A DNA stretch of 64,000 nt from Desulfonatronum thioautotrophicum (GCF_000934745.1 NZ_KN882168.1:124001-188000), one strand, 5' to 3'. Counted from the first letter of the stretch, positions 37,736 through 46,431 are shown. Notes: generated by a model from the letters alone, not told the origin. Numbers and translations are program-made.

Positions 37736-37767
37736 TAGAATACCTTGGACTATCTTAAAATATTGAT

Positions 37768-37783
37768 TTGGTGGAGGCGGCGG
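37768..37783. other. Attachment site, distal copy
   Basis: TTGGTGGAGGCGGCGG, identical to 51430-51445, where it forms the last 15 nt of ssrA. The bases flanking the 16-mer differ at the two sites, so it is the exact direct repeat left by integrase-mediated insertion. Confidence 0.85.
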
Positions 37784-37850
37784 ACACCAAATTGACGACC
37801 TAAAGCACTGTAATACATTGCAAAGATGGTTCCTGAAAATGCCGGTAGAA

Positions 37851-37864
37851 CTAAATCTATACCA
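37851..37864. repeat. 14-mer shared by both satellite ends (distal copy)
   Basis: CTAAATCTATACCA, identical to 51307-51320, located 68 nt inside the distal attachment repeat. Confidence 0.55.
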
Positions 37865-37912
37865 TCATCAAAAAAACTTTTCGATTTCTAAAATTGGTTC
37901 CCGGTTCGATGG

Positions 37913-37951
37913 CAAAAAAAATCCGCCCCCACCACTCGGATGGAGACGGGC
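37913..37951 (-). terminator. Terminator at the end of the satellite head operon
   Basis: Minus-strand CCGTCTCCATC/GTGGTGGGGGCGG stem (with G-T pairs) followed by ATTTTTTTT, 25 nt beyond the last satellite gene. Confidence 0.65.
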
Positions 37952-37977
37952 TTGACAACCGTGGAAGGCAGGGTGGC

Positions 37978-38766
37978 CTAGGCGCGGGCTGTCACCTCTT
38001 TCTTGGCTTCTTTGAGACGGGCTCGACGGCGCTCATTTTGTTGGCGGTTTCTCTCTTCCCGAGTTACCGGCTTGGTTCCGCGCAACTCGTGATAACTGGC
38101 AGACCGACCAGTGAGGTCTTCCCCCTCGAACACGAGCGGGCTCTTTCCCTCTTCCACCTGTCGCGCAAATATTCCGATGCACCTCTTGATGTTCTCCGTT
38201 TTGTCCTTCAGTATCTCAGATACTTGCTTGATGGTCAGATCAAAGCATTTGCAGAGCAGAAAAGCCCTAGCTGCTTTACTCAACCGCCCAAGGCTTTTTT
38301 CGTGAATCATTTTACTAGCATTCGTTGCCTTGTCCAGCTCCCTTAATACCAGGAAAAGCCGTTCCTTTGCGTAGCTAAAATAATAAGCTGCGTTTTCCTT
38401 TTTCCCGCAATCGTACTTGACCGCGATGTCTTCCCAATCCATGCGATTGATGAGGCGATCCAGGAAAATTCCGGTCAGCTTCTTGTTTGCCTCAAATGAC
38501 GGCCAGAAGTCCGCGTCTTCCGTGGATACTTCCTCGACGTGCGGCATCCCCTTGCTCAAGTCCTTGCCGCCCATGTTGGCAAACTGTATTTCTCTGGAAT
38601 GCGGGTAAACCATGATGATGTCTTGCCCACCAAACCTAGTGTCCCTCTCGAACAGCCTCGCTGTGTAGTTGTTTGGCCTGACCTCCATCTCAACCGGAGC
38701 ACAAGGCGTCTTGCAGTCCGATCTCTTCGAGCACTTCTTGCATATGCCGGAGAATGGGTCGCTCAT
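37978..38766 (-). CDS. Satellite protein with N-terminal Cys cluster and HTH-like region
   Basis: 262 aa, no named family recognised. The N-terminus has CKKCSKRSDCKTPC (Cys 9, 12, 18, 22), a likely zinc knuckle. The middle (about 100-200) is helical and resembles sigma-factor region 4 / terminase-small HTH layouts: RMDWEDIAVKYDCGKKENAAYYFSYAKERLF and SKAARAFLLCKCFDLTIKQVSEIL, where the second block looks like an HTH. The tail is Arg/Glu-rich. Last gene of the head operon; overlaps the upstream gene by 4 nt. It could be a regulator or a packaging factor. Confidence 0.5.
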   Translation of the reverse strand: MSDPFSGICKKCSKRSDCKTPCAPVEMEVRPNNYTARLFERDTRFGGQDIIMVYPHSREIQFANMGGKDLSKGMPHVEEVSTEDADFWPSFEANKKLTGIFLDRLINRMDWEDIAVKYDCGKKENAAYYFSYAKERLFLVLRELDKATNASKMIHEKSLGRLSKAARAFLLCKCFDLTIKQVSEILKDKTENIKRCIGIFARQVEEGKSPLVFEGEDLTGRSASYHELRGTKPVTREERNRQQNERRRARLKEAKKEVTARA

Positions 38767-39854
38767 AGTTCGGATAACCTCTTGATCCGCCCGTGGGCGC
38801 TCATGCTCTTGAGTTGCAACTTGCCAGCCGCGAACAGGTCGAATCTGGTCTTGCCCAGCACTCCACGGACAAAATCAGGGTCAGTCTGTAGCTGGCCACG
38901 CAGCCAGGAGTCATAGGTCAAATTCGATGGAACCTGTGTGGCCTCGGAGACCGTGAACTTGGTGGAGGTGGAGCCATCCCTGTGCTGAACCGTGCGGCCC
39001 TCCCATTTTACAGCAGGGCGCTCCCCTCCAGATAGCTCGTCCACGTCCATGCCCAGGTCGCGGAAGGTCTTCGTCACCGGAACGTAGGTACAGCGGCAAA
39101 GCCAATGCCGGGGAAGCACTGGCTTGGCCTCGCCCAGCTTGAAGACTCGGCCATCGTCGGGCCCACATATAAGGCATGTCCTCTGGTCCAGGGTCGCGAC
39201 GTATCGCCAGCCCTCCACCAAATCGGATGCCTGATCCATGATGACTTTCTCTTTGGAGTAGTGGGCAGCAGATTGAAGCCAAGTCCGGGCCAGACCCTCC
39301 AGCCCCGGAACACTGCCCTGGATGCCTTTTTGCCGCATCAGGCGAGCAGTGGATTGAACCCCGAGGCCTTCCACCATGGCTTGCCGTCCAGCCGCGACGA
39401 TTCTGTCAGTGGCCGTGGACTTGAGTTTGGCCAGCCAGTCATTGATGAGCAGGCCGTCAACCGTGCTCATCTCAAACCAGCCATTGACGATTCGCCTATC
39501 CAGTTTGGTGAAGGAGAAGCCCAGGCCCGTGGCCGTGGCCAAATGTTTGGCCGTGGCCGTCGTAGTTGCCGCAAAAACGTCCTGTGCCGCGTCCTTGATG
39601 CTATCACCTATCTCGGAGTAGACCTCGGACAGAATGCGCTCTATCTCGCCTTTTTGGGCCTCCAGCAGGGCCTTGCGACGAACAGCCGCATCCTCAAGGA
39701 ATGGCTTCTTCAGAATCCGGTCCTGGAGCCTGGCCAGCTTTCCCAGGATGGACGTTTGCGCTCCCTCCAGGGCCTCGACCATATCCATGGCCAGCTGATT
39801 GGCGCGTTGCTCGACGCGATGATGGTACTTGAGCGTATCGTCAAGTATGCTCAT
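38763..39854 (-). CDS. Phage head morphogenesis / minor capsid protein (Mu F / SPP1 gp7-like)
   Basis: 363 aa. The C-terminal third carries the family signature: YVATLDQRTCLICGPDDGRVF...PRHWLCRCTYVPVT, with paired Cys and a His-Trp-x-Cys-x-Cys block. The N-terminal ~200 residues are helical. Such proteins sit inside the procapsid near the portal and are needed for assembly or DNA injection. Overlaps the preceding and following genes by 4 nt each. Confidence 0.8.
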   Translation of the reverse strand: MSILDDTLKYHHRVEQRANQLAMDMVEALEGAQTSILGKLARLQDRILKKPFLEDAAVRRKALLEAQKGEIERILSEVYSEIGDSIKDAAQDVFAATTTATAKHLATATGLGFSFTKLDRRIVNGWFEMSTVDGLLINDWLAKLKSTATDRIVAAGRQAMVEGLGVQSTARLMRQKGIQGSVPGLEGLARTWLQSAAHYSKEKVIMDQASDLVEGWRYVATLDQRTCLICGPDDGRVFKLGEAKPVLPRHWLCRCTYVPVTKTFRDLGMDVDELSGGERPAVKWEGRTVQHRDGSTSTKFTVSEATQVPSNLTYDSWLRGQLQTDPDFVRGVLGKTRFDLFAAGKLQLKSMSAHGRIKRLSEL

Positions 39855-40228
39855 TGTCCGCGAACCTGCAGCTTGTAAATGAAGGCGTGGGCGTTTGGCT
39901 TGACGGTCTCGATGTGCATGACCGTGAAGATGTCGTCACTAGAAACGAGCGTATCCCCGACCACCGGGATGGTCTCCAGGGTGGCAGCGTCCAGGATGGC
40001 TTCCTGGTCTCCGGATTCAATGAAATGGTTGGATGCCGCCCATTCTCTGGAGTAGTCCACGATGATGCCGCGACAAGGAAAATTCTCGATGACTCCCGGC
40101 GTGAAGATTCCCAGCATGGGGTCAAATTCTCCGGGAGTCTCCCGGCGGATGGTCAGAACCCCGGCCAGGTCTCCCACGGCCCTGAATGCTGCGCTGGTGG
40201 CCTTGGCAACGATGTTCTGTAGACTCAT
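39851..40228 (-). CDS. Putative head-tail joining (neck) protein
   Basis: 125 aa. Beta-rich: VLTIRRETPGEFDPMLGIFTPG, then IPVVGDTLVSSDDIFTVMHIETVKP, which resembles small phage neck/stopper proteins of the FII or gp10 type in size, fold cues and position. No firm family match. Overlaps the upstream connector gene by 4 nt (ATGA). It would close the head after packaging and give the binding site for a borrowed tail. Confidence 0.5.
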   Translation of the reverse strand: MSLQNIVAKATSAAFRAVGDLAGVLTIRRETPGEFDPMLGIFTPGVIENFPCRGIIVDYSREWAASNHFIESGDQEAILDAATLETIPVVGDTLVSSDDIFTVMHIETVKPNAHAFIYKLQVRGQ

Positions 40229-40674
40229 CGTGTTACCCCGTAGGATGCAGCGTGGCCCTTGAGGTGGCCCAGGTTGCCAATGATGGAACGGACCACGTCG
40301 GGAATGATGCCGGGTGCAGTAGCCGCCTCAACCTCCAGCTTGATTTTATCCACCTGAATGGACTTGAACCCGTCGGTATCGGATGGGCTGAATGGGTCCT
40401 TTTTGAGCAGGTAGAGTGCAAGCTCCAGCTGGGCCAATTTGACGGAATTGGGAACCGTGGCAGGGTCAATGCCGGCAATCCCTGAGCGTGGCCAGGCGTT
40501 CTCTTGTCCTGGCGTGGTGGGCGCTCCATTCCATTGTACTTGTGAGTCCAGCAGAACATGAGCCGTAGAGAGTGCCTTATCCTGGTCTCCAGCTCCCGCG
40601 TCGGTCCAGGCCTGTGCATGTATGCGTTCGTCAAAGTAGTTATCTGCCTCGACGTTGGTAACGTATCCAATCAT
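40225..40674 (-). CDS. DnaT-like / head-tail connector family protein
   Basis: 149 aa. The sequence YFDERIHAQAWTDAG...KALSTAHVLLDSQVQWNG, then QENAWPRSGIAG, fits a family annotated as DnaT-like ssDNA-binding phage proteins that always lie between capsid and neck genes and most likely act as head-completion connectors. AGAGAGGACC precedes the ATG. It opens a run of genes with 4-nt overlaps. Confidence 0.6.
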   Translation of the reverse strand: MIGYVTNVEADNYFDERIHAQAWTDAGAGDQDKALSTAHVLLDSQVQWNGAPTTPGQENAWPRSGIAGIDPATVPNSVKLAQLELALYLLKKDPFSPSDTDGFKSIQVDKIKLEVEAATAPGIIPDVVRSIIGNLGHLKGHAASYGVTR

Positions 40675-40832
40675 GTGCTGGTCCTCTCTTGTGAAATTTT
40701 ACCCCGGCCCCTTGCGGGTTTGTCGGATGCCGGGTCAATCCGGGTGGAGCTTTCTTAGGGTAGGTGGACCCTCAGCCAGCTACGAGCGCAACTCCTGCCT
40801 TTGGCTGTTATGTCAACGCGAACACGAAACGC

Positions 40833-41255
40833 TTACGGTCGTGATTGAATATGAGCGCTGTAGGTGATGCTCGGAGTCTCAGAGCCAGCCACTGCAGTGT
40901 AAACGCGCAAGAACGGGTAGATGGACCCGGCCTTTTCGTTACGGAAGGGGATGGTGAACCGGCCCGGCGCTGAGTCCTGGTTTCCGGTCAAGCCCGTGGC
41001 CTCTCCCAGCTTCAATTCAGCCAGGACTTCCACCTTCGGGCTTCCGGTCGTGAAGTCCGCAACATCAGAGCCCTGTACCTGGATGGTATAGGCCTGGTCT
41101 GCCTCGTCGATCACGATGGCGGAAACGTCAGCCACTAGGAAGGCGTCCACGAGCCCTTCGCCCACGTCCACGATACGAGCAGCACTTGCCACGGTTGCCG
41201 CCGCCGAAGTCGTTACGGCCCCGGCGTCCTTCATTCTCAAAGTCTTATCAATCAT
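40833..41255 (-). CDS. Putative capsid cement/decoration protein
   Basis: 140 aa from ATG 41255 (AAGGAGG 8 nt upstream). Predicted beta-rich: MIDKTLRMKDAGAVTTSAAATVASAARIVDVG, IPFRNEKAGSIYPFLRVYTAVAGSE. The start and position directly after the major capsid gene fit Bbp16-like cement proteins, but I cannot confirm the family. 158 nt separate it from the connector gene. Confidence 0.5.
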   Translation of the reverse strand: MIDKTLRMKDAGAVTTSAAATVASAARIVDVGEGLVDAFLVADVSAIVIDEADQAYTIQVQGSDVADFTTGSPKVEVLAELKLGEATGLTGNQDSAPGRFTIPFRNEKAGSIYPFLRVYTAVAGSETPSITYSAHIQSRP

Positions 41256-41266
41256 GTTGGGCCTCC

Positions 41267-42181
41267 TTAGGCGTTCTTGATGCCGCGCAGACGAGCAGCA
41301 GCTTTTGGATGGAAAACCCCGACTCCGCAAATCCATTCAATCAAGGTTTCGTATTTCGTCCGATTCAGACCCAGGTCCAGGACGTCCATGTCCCCAGACT
41401 GAAGCCCGGAGACCCATTCAGCAGCACCAAAACGGACTGCGTAAATGGACGAGCTGGCAGCAGCACCGCCGCCGGGGTTGGCCTCAGTGAAAGGCAGAAT
41501 GGCGGAACCGTCCTTGTCATCCTCAATCGTCGCGATGGCTACGCCGCCATAACTGGACAAGAGCCGCCCAAAGGAGTCGGAGACGGTCTCCGTGGCCTGG
41601 TTCGCGGCTCGCATCAGGTTATTCACCTTCCGGCGAAGGGTCTTGTTCATGAACAGAACATCAGCCCCGCCCTGAACAGCGTCCAGCAGCTCGTCCAGCT
41701 TGGCCAGGGTCAAGGTATCCCCGCCACTGGTGTTCCCCATGTTGATGACCTGGTCTCCGGTCAAGCGAGCCTCCAGGCCGTCAAACTCGTTCGGGTCCGT
41801 GGAGTTGGAGCCCTTGAAAAACTTCTTGGTAAACTCCAAGGAACAGGCTTTGGCCTTCATCCCGTCGTAGGTGGCGCGCAGGTTGTTGACGTTGCCTTGA
41901 GTGCGAACCAGAGCCCGGTCAACGGCGCTGAGTCCGCCCAGGACGAACAGCCGTTCGGTCTGAGGGTTCACAACTCCGGTAGATTCAGAGTAGGATTCAT
42001 TAATCCCACGGAAGGCGATGCCGGGCAAAGTGCTTTCCGCGTTGTAGACAAATGCTTGTCCGTTCACCGGGAAAAAGGGCAGTCGCTCCAATACAGGAGA
42101 CGTCCTCGGGAAGATTTCAATAACGCCACGCTTGAGCGGGTTCTGTACGAGCTTTGCAGCTTCGAGCAAGGTGATACTCAT
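41267..42181 (-). CDS. Major capsid protein
   Basis: 304 aa. Start MSITLLEAAKLVQNPLKRGVIEIFPRTSPVLERLPF and body (GALSAVDRAL-type strand, FMNKTLRRKVNNLMRAA, FGAAEWVSGLQ) match HK97-fold major capsid proteins of the SPP1/Bordetella-phage BPP-1-like lineage. It lies directly between scaffold and cement genes, the expected place. It has no fused protease or delta domain, consistent with a separate scaffold. Confidence 0.78.
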   Translation of the reverse strand: MSITLLEAAKLVQNPLKRGVIEIFPRTSPVLERLPFFPVNGQAFVYNAESTLPGIAFRGINESYSESTGVVNPQTERLFVLGGLSAVDRALVRTQGNVNNLRATYDGMKAKACSLEFTKKFFKGSNSTDPNEFDGLEARLTGDQVINMGNTSGGDTLTLAKLDELLDAVQGGADVLFMNKTLRRKVNNLMRAANQATETVSDSFGRLLSSYGGVAIATIEDDKDGSAILPFTEANPGGGAAASSSIYAVRFGAAEWVSGLQSGDMDVLDLGLNRTKYETLIEWICGVGVFHPKAAARLRGIKNA

Positions 42182-42192
42182 TTTTCATTTCC

Positions 42193-42588
42193 TCATTTTG
42201 TGCTGTAGCCTTGGGCCATGATGGCCGTCGGGCTCATTCCATCGAAGTTGATAGGCGGTTTCCCGCCCGGCCTCTTGACGTCCAGACCTTCAGGAGCACT
42301 TCCGCCAAACAGTCCCTTTTTCATGGCCGATCTCATCCACTTGATTCGAGCAGCAGGGGCCAACTCGGGGATGACGTCGCGGAACTCTTCGGGGATTTCT
42401 TCCGCCAACTCGCTGGCCAGCTCTTCCAGAGCGGATTCTGCTTCCTTGCGCTGGTTCACGACCTGGTCAAATCTGCTTTTGGGTATCAGGTGCTCCACTT
42501 TGCGCTGGGTGTCGGGAGCGCTTCCCGTAGGGGCCTGGTCCTGGCTGTCGGCGCTATCGTGGCCGTTCACGGTGTTGTCATCTTGCAT
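42193..42588 (-). CDS. Putative capsid scaffolding protein
   Basis: 131 aa from ATG 42588 (GAGGAACACC upstream). Acidic, Gln/Asp-rich N-terminus, a helical coiled-coil middle (FDQVVNQRKEAESALEELASELAEEI) and a flexible C-terminus: the usual look of phage scaffolds. Twelve nt before the major capsid gene. Function inferred from composition and place. Confidence 0.6.
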   Translation of the reverse strand: MQDDNTVNGHDSADSQDQAPTGSAPDTQRKVEHLIPKSRFDQVVNQRKEAESALEELASELAEEIPEEFRDVIPELAPAARIKWMRSAMKKGLFGGSAPEGLDVKRPGGKPPINFDGMSPTAIMAQGYSTK

Positions 42589-42622
42589 GGTGTTCCTCAT
42601 ATCGCTGAGTTGGCGTTGAAAA

Positions 42623-42641
42623 AAATGTAACGGTTACATTT
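42623..42641. promoter_or_regulatory. Palindrome between portal and scaffold genes
   Basis: AAATGTAAC-G-GTTACATTT, perfect 9-bp arms. On the minus strand it is followed by TTTT, so it could be an operator or a weak intraoperon attenuator. Confidence 0.5.
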
Positions 42642-42657
42642 CCCGACGTCGTAACAA

Positions 42658-43962
42658 TTAAACCGCCCCGGAGAACTCCCGTATCTCGTCCTGGATTTCC
42701 ACCAGCCGCGCCTTGGCCTCATCCCTGGTCAGGTCCGGGTTCCTTTCCATCAAAATATCCACCGGAGACAGAACCCCCAGGGCCAGCAAACGGTCCCACA
42801 TCTCAGACTGTTGCGAGGGGTCTGTGACCTGCTTCCCGTCGTGGAAGTCCACCACCAGCTCGGCCTTGTCGCTGATCTTCCGGCCAGGGTTGTGATGGTT
42901 CCAGACGGCCCGGATTTTCTCGAACAGACGTCGCTCGTAGCTGCGGAACAACTCGCAATCATCCCGGCGCAACTCTTCCAGCTCTTGGTTCGAGACGATC
43001 CGCGCAATTCCGCTTTCTTCCCTCGTCTCCGTGGAAAGCGAGGAAGCGCTCAGACCATTGGAGACGGCAGCTTGCTTCAAGAGGTAGTCCAGGGCGGCCA
43101 ATGTGTCGCTAATTGGAGCCGTGGCCTTTGCAAAGCCAACCTCACCGCCCTCGGGAAGGTTCACGAAACTGCCAGGGTCCACGGTTCCTAATTCGCCGCG
43201 CATCCCCTTGACGTACCCCAGACCGAACCCTTGCATCCTGAGAATGTAGAGCAGGTCTGTGAGCTTTTCGTTGAACGACTCTTGAATGGTAATCAGGTCA
43301 TCCCCGCCCGGACACCAAACGCTGTCCGTCGGAACCCTCGACCAGCAGGGTACAAACGGAATTACTCTATACGGGTTCGGGATGTTCTCCATGACGTGGC
43401 CACGGTAGTTGAGACGTTGGAACTGGTCAGCCGTCCACACTGAGTAGGTCGTTTCGTCATTCCGGCCACTGGAAGGGTAGTGCGTCACCAGCACGGTCTG
43501 AATGTCTTCCGGAGAGTCACCAGTAACGACGTCCAGGATGTCCGGAGTGAGCAGGTCCACGTCAATATGATTGTTCCGCCAAACTGGACGCAGCAGAACC
43601 ATCCCCAGTAACTTGCTGTAGCGATTGGTCAGCTTCCATTTCGCCCCCAGCCATGTGGTCCGCTCAATGTTGCCAAGAATCTCTTGATCACGCTCCGTCC
43701 CATGTTCCACGATCCGCCGCGCATCTTCGACGTAGACCATGGCCAAGCGATTGATCACCTTCCGGGTCAAATTGATAAAGCACGGCGACATATTTTGCGG
43801 CTTCGAGAAATGTTTCTGTAGCTGTTCCCGGATATATTCATTCTGAAAGTCGTGATAATAGTCCAATCTTTTCGCGGCATTGCGTTTCCGCTCGATGTTG
43901 GACATTCGCGTGGCGGCCTGGAATGCAGACCTGACCAGTTCCCCGGCTTGGCTTTCAATCAT
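42658..43962 (-). CDS. Portal protein
   Basis: 434 aa from ATG 43962 (AAGGAAATCC upstream). SPP1-gp6/DUF1073-like layout: N-terminal helices (RKRNAAKRLDYYHDFQNEYIREQL), INLTRKVINRLAMVYVEDARRIV, a wing region, and IRMQGFGLGYVKGMRG...DYLLKQAAVSNGLS in the stem/clip. The portal forms the dodecameric DNA gate and binds TerL. A strong sigma-70 promoter lies just upstream (43998-44026). Confidence 0.82.
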   Translation of the reverse strand: MIESQAGELVRSAFQAATRMSNIERKRNAAKRLDYYHDFQNEYIREQLQKHFSKPQNMSPCFINLTRKVINRLAMVYVEDARRIVEHGTERDQEILGNIERTTWLGAKWKLTNRYSKLLGMVLLRPVWRNNHIDVDLLTPDILDVVTGDSPEDIQTVLVTHYPSSGRNDETTYSVWTADQFQRLNYRGHVMENIPNPYRVIPFVPCWSRVPTDSVWCPGGDDLITIQESFNEKLTDLLYILRMQGFGLGYVKGMRGELGTVDPGSFVNLPEGGEVGFAKATAPISDTLAALDYLLKQAAVSNGLSASSLSTETREESGIARIVSNQELEELRRDDCELFRSYERRLFEKIRAVWNHHNPGRKISDKAELVVDFHDGKQVTDPSQQSEMWDRLLALGVLSPVDILMERNPDLTRDEAKARLVEIQDEIREFSGAV

Positions 43963-43997
43963 AGTTGGATTTCCTTTTTGCCCTCGGTCTTGTGGTA

Positions 43998-44026
43998 AGA
44001 ATAGCATAATTCCAAAAGTGTGTCAA
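43998..44026 (-). promoter_or_regulatory. Strong sigma-70-type promoter for the head operon
   Basis: TTGACA (44021-44026) and TATTCT (43998-44003) on the minus strand with exactly 17 nt between them, about 35 nt upstream of the portal start. Confidence 0.75.
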
Positions 44027-44098
44027 TATGACCCATGAAGGAATTTCCATGTTGGTGGTCATGTGGTGGCCTTGTGCTGCCTGACAATGTCAAGCAGC

Positions 44099-44190
44099 AA
44101 CTTCGTTACATTATACCGAAGTTTCAAAAGTTATATTATCACTTTTGCCACTGGCAACAAATGTTGCCGCTTGTGGAACCCGTTCCACAA
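44099..44190. promoter_or_regulatory. Four consecutive palindromes upstream of the head-operon promoter
   Basis: In order: AACTTCG/CGAAGTT (44099-44123), CAAAAGT/ACTTTTG (44125-44147), GGCAACA-AA-TGTTGCC (44153-44168), TTGTGGAAC-CC-GTTCCACAA (44171-44190). All arms are perfect. They fill the gap between the terL stop and the portal promoter. Confidence 0.75.
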
Positions 44191-44215
44191 CCTGATTCAC
44201 CCCACCAGCCACTCC

Positions 44216-45871
44216 CTACACTGCCTGATATATCTTGACCCCGGAGACCGTCACCATGGCCTTGAAGAACTCTTGAAGGTTCAGGTCAGACTCCACGCGA
44301 CTCGTCTTATGTTGCGCGAACATCTGAGAGACCTTGATCTGAGCAGGGCAGGCGTCAGAACAAGGCAGAATCAAATCACCTTCACGCAGATAGCAAAATC
44401 GTGCATGGCTGGACTTCGAGTGACAAACAATGTCCGCCAACTCGTAAACCGCCAGCTCCCTTTCCCGCAGCGAGTAGACGGCCCAGCACAAGGAGTAGAC
44501 CCTGTCATCCCTGTGCTTGTCTGTGCCGAACTTGGGTTTATCGCCGCGCAGCTCGTACAGGAACGTGGACATTTCACGGGCCAGGTCTTCCAGGGCGTGG
44601 GAGAAATGGAGCCGACCCTCCCGCACGATACGAAACAGCTCCATGAATGCCGGGATCTGGTTTGTGGTGGTCGCATTCACCAGCTCGACGGGTATCTGCT
44701 GTTCCGTCGACCAGATATACAAATCCTGTGAGTTGTATGACTCCAGGCAGACGTTCGAGAGGTTGAAACGCTGGAAGTCCGTGGTGATCTCTTTCTTGAT
44801 GGTCCGCCCAAGGCTTCCAAGAATGTTGCGCTGGTTCAGAATCCAGTAATGGGCCTCGCCGCCGTCCGGGTCTGCTACTTTCGCGACACTGGTCCAGATT
44901 GTTTGATCTCCATGGAGGGAACCGAAGTAAGCCCGGTCAAGCCCAGCCCCGCAGACATACTTCCGGCCAGCAGCTATGGCGTCCAGGTCTTCCGGCCCCA
45001 TGGGGTTGGGTACGATCTCCCTGCAAGCGTTGATGTCCTCCAGGGCGAACAGGTTGTTGCTCGCAGCTGTCCTCTGGTTCAAGTGTTGCGTCTTGAAGGT
45101 GGCAGGCAAGAGCTGCTTAGAGCGAGACCGGAGCCAGCCACGATCTATCCAGGGTGGAGACTTCTCAAGAGCCTCCTCCAGGTCGCGATACTCCAGGCGG
45201 TTGACGAAACAGGTCTCGTCTTCCCCACTGTCCGCGAGCTGTTCCATCCGATGTAGCGGCCCGCCGATTGCGTCCACCGTGGAGTCCACCAGGAGCCAGC
45301 TGTTCTCTGTGTCTCCAAGAGAGGAAGCGAGAACTTGAGCAGGGTCTTCCGATGGTGCTGCGTGAATCTCACTTACCCAGCCGATACTGATCTTTTGACC
45401 GTAGAGCGAGCTGGTATTGCATGCCACGGCCTGTATCAAGTTGCTGAGTTGTGGATAACGGATTTCATAGGTGGTGATGTTCTTCCGGCCTATCTGGTCC
45501 AACAAAAATGGAGTGTGTTCTATTACCCGTTTGAGCAAGGAGAAACCCACTGACAAGGTCTGTCGCTCGGAGTTGGCCAGCACCACGATGTTCTCACCGT
45601 GCCATAAGGTGAACCGCCAGAGCACCAGCAATGCCGCGAGCGTTGTCTTGCTGTGTCTGCGTGGGAAGCTGAGTGCAATGGTCGTATGTCTCCAGCGTCC
45701 GTTGACCTGTTCCAGGGCATTGGTGATCGCATCGACCTGGAAGGGTTCAGGCTTGAATACCTCGAAGCCGCCCTTGCGGGATGGGATCTTAGGCTGTACG
45801 TCCGCAATCCACTGGAAGAATCCCGTGGAGCCATTACGCCATGACTGAATACTCTGCTTGGTGATTGTCAC
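44216..45871 (-). CDS. Terminase large subunit
   Basis: 551 aa. ATPase part: TTIALSFPRRHSKTTLAALLVLWRF holds the Walker A-like loop (about residue 70), with IGWVSEIHAAPSED as the Walker B-like acidic site. Nuclease part: VCGAGLDRAYFGSLHGDQTIW gives the first Asp, with further acids in DDRVYSLCWAVYSL. It packages DNA into the satellite capsid. Start at 45871; no strong ribosome-binding site. Confidence 0.78.
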   Translation of the reverse strand: MTITKQSIQSWRNGSTGFFQWIADVQPKIPSRKGGFEVFKPEPFQVDAITNALEQVNGRWRHTTIALSFPRRHSKTTLAALLVLWRFTLWHGENIVVLANSERQTLSVGFSLLKRVIEHTPFLLDQIGRKNITTYEIRYPQLSNLIQAVACNTSSLYGQKISIGWVSEIHAAPSEDPAQVLASSLGDTENSWLLVDSTVDAIGGPLHRMEQLADSGEDETCFVNRLEYRDLEEALEKSPPWIDRGWLRSRSKQLLPATFKTQHLNQRTAASNNLFALEDINACREIVPNPMGPEDLDAIAAGRKYVCGAGLDRAYFGSLHGDQTIWTSVAKVADPDGGEAHYWILNQRNILGSLGRTIKKEITTDFQRFNLSNVCLESYNSQDLYIWSTEQQIPVELVNATTTNQIPAFMELFRIVREGRLHFSHALEDLAREMSTFLYELRGDKPKFGTDKHRDDRVYSLCWAVYSLRERELAVYELADIVCHSKSSHARFCYLREGDLILPCSDACPAQIKVSQMFAQHKTSRVESDLNLQEFFKAMVTVSGVKIYQAV

Positions 45872-45941
45872 GTTTTATCCTTTGAGGGATGCCCTACTAT
45901 GCCAAAGGCCCGTAGGATGCTTTCTAGGGCCCATTCTGGCC

Positions 45942-46361
45942 TTAGTTGGTGGCGTCCTGGCACTCCAGAACCAAGGTGGATACGTCCTTGATTTCCGGCT
46001 TGGCCTTGTCCTTGAGAGAATCGCAGACCTCGAGCTGATAGAGCCGGTTCATTGCCAGCAGGGTGGCCCGTTGCATGGCAAGCAGGTCTTTCCCCAGGGC
46101 CTCGGGAAGCCGTCCGTCCTCGGTCAGCAGGTTGTCCTTGTTGTCCACGACGAAGCGAATCAACTCCCGCTCCACCATAGTGTTCAAGGCCACGGTATCC
46201 CGGAGCATGGACTTCATGACCTCCACGGGTTCGACCTCAAGGGCGGCCTTGAAGGAGATAACAGCCTTAGCCTGACGGGTACGACCATCAAGACGGCCTT
46301 GGTGGATGCCCTCAAGGAACTGATCCGCTGGTTCTGGCTTCTGTTTCTTTTCTTTTTTCAT
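45942..46361 (-). CDS. Candidate small terminase subunit
   Basis: 139 aa. Lys-rich start MKKEKKQKPEP, then a helical protein (RTRQAKAVISFKAALEVEPVEVMKSMLRDTVALNTMVERELIRF). No DNA-binding motif is evident. The call as TerS rests only on its size and place directly before terL. AGGT upstream of ATG 46361; a promoter-like pair lies at 46403-46431. Confidence 0.45.
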   Translation of the reverse strand: MKKEKKQKPEPADQFLEGIHQGRLDGRTRQAKAVISFKAALEVEPVEVMKSMLRDTVALNTMVERELIRFVVDNKDNLLTEDGRLPEALGKDLLAMQRATLLAMNRLYQLEVCDSLKDKAKPEIKDVSTLVLECQDATN

Positions 46362-46402
46362 GTGAATGGTACCTATTAACAGTGTTTTCAATGCGCTGTT
46401 TT

Positions 46403-46431
46403 GGTATAGATTCAGGTATATATTTTATCAA
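46403..46431 (-). promoter_or_regulatory. Putative promoter of the packaging genes
   Basis: Minus-strand TTGATA (46426-46431), 17 nt, TATACC (46403-46408). TATACC also occurs 12 bp away (46415-46420), and TGAATCTATACCA here resembles the 14-mer found near both attachment sites. Confidence 0.45.
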
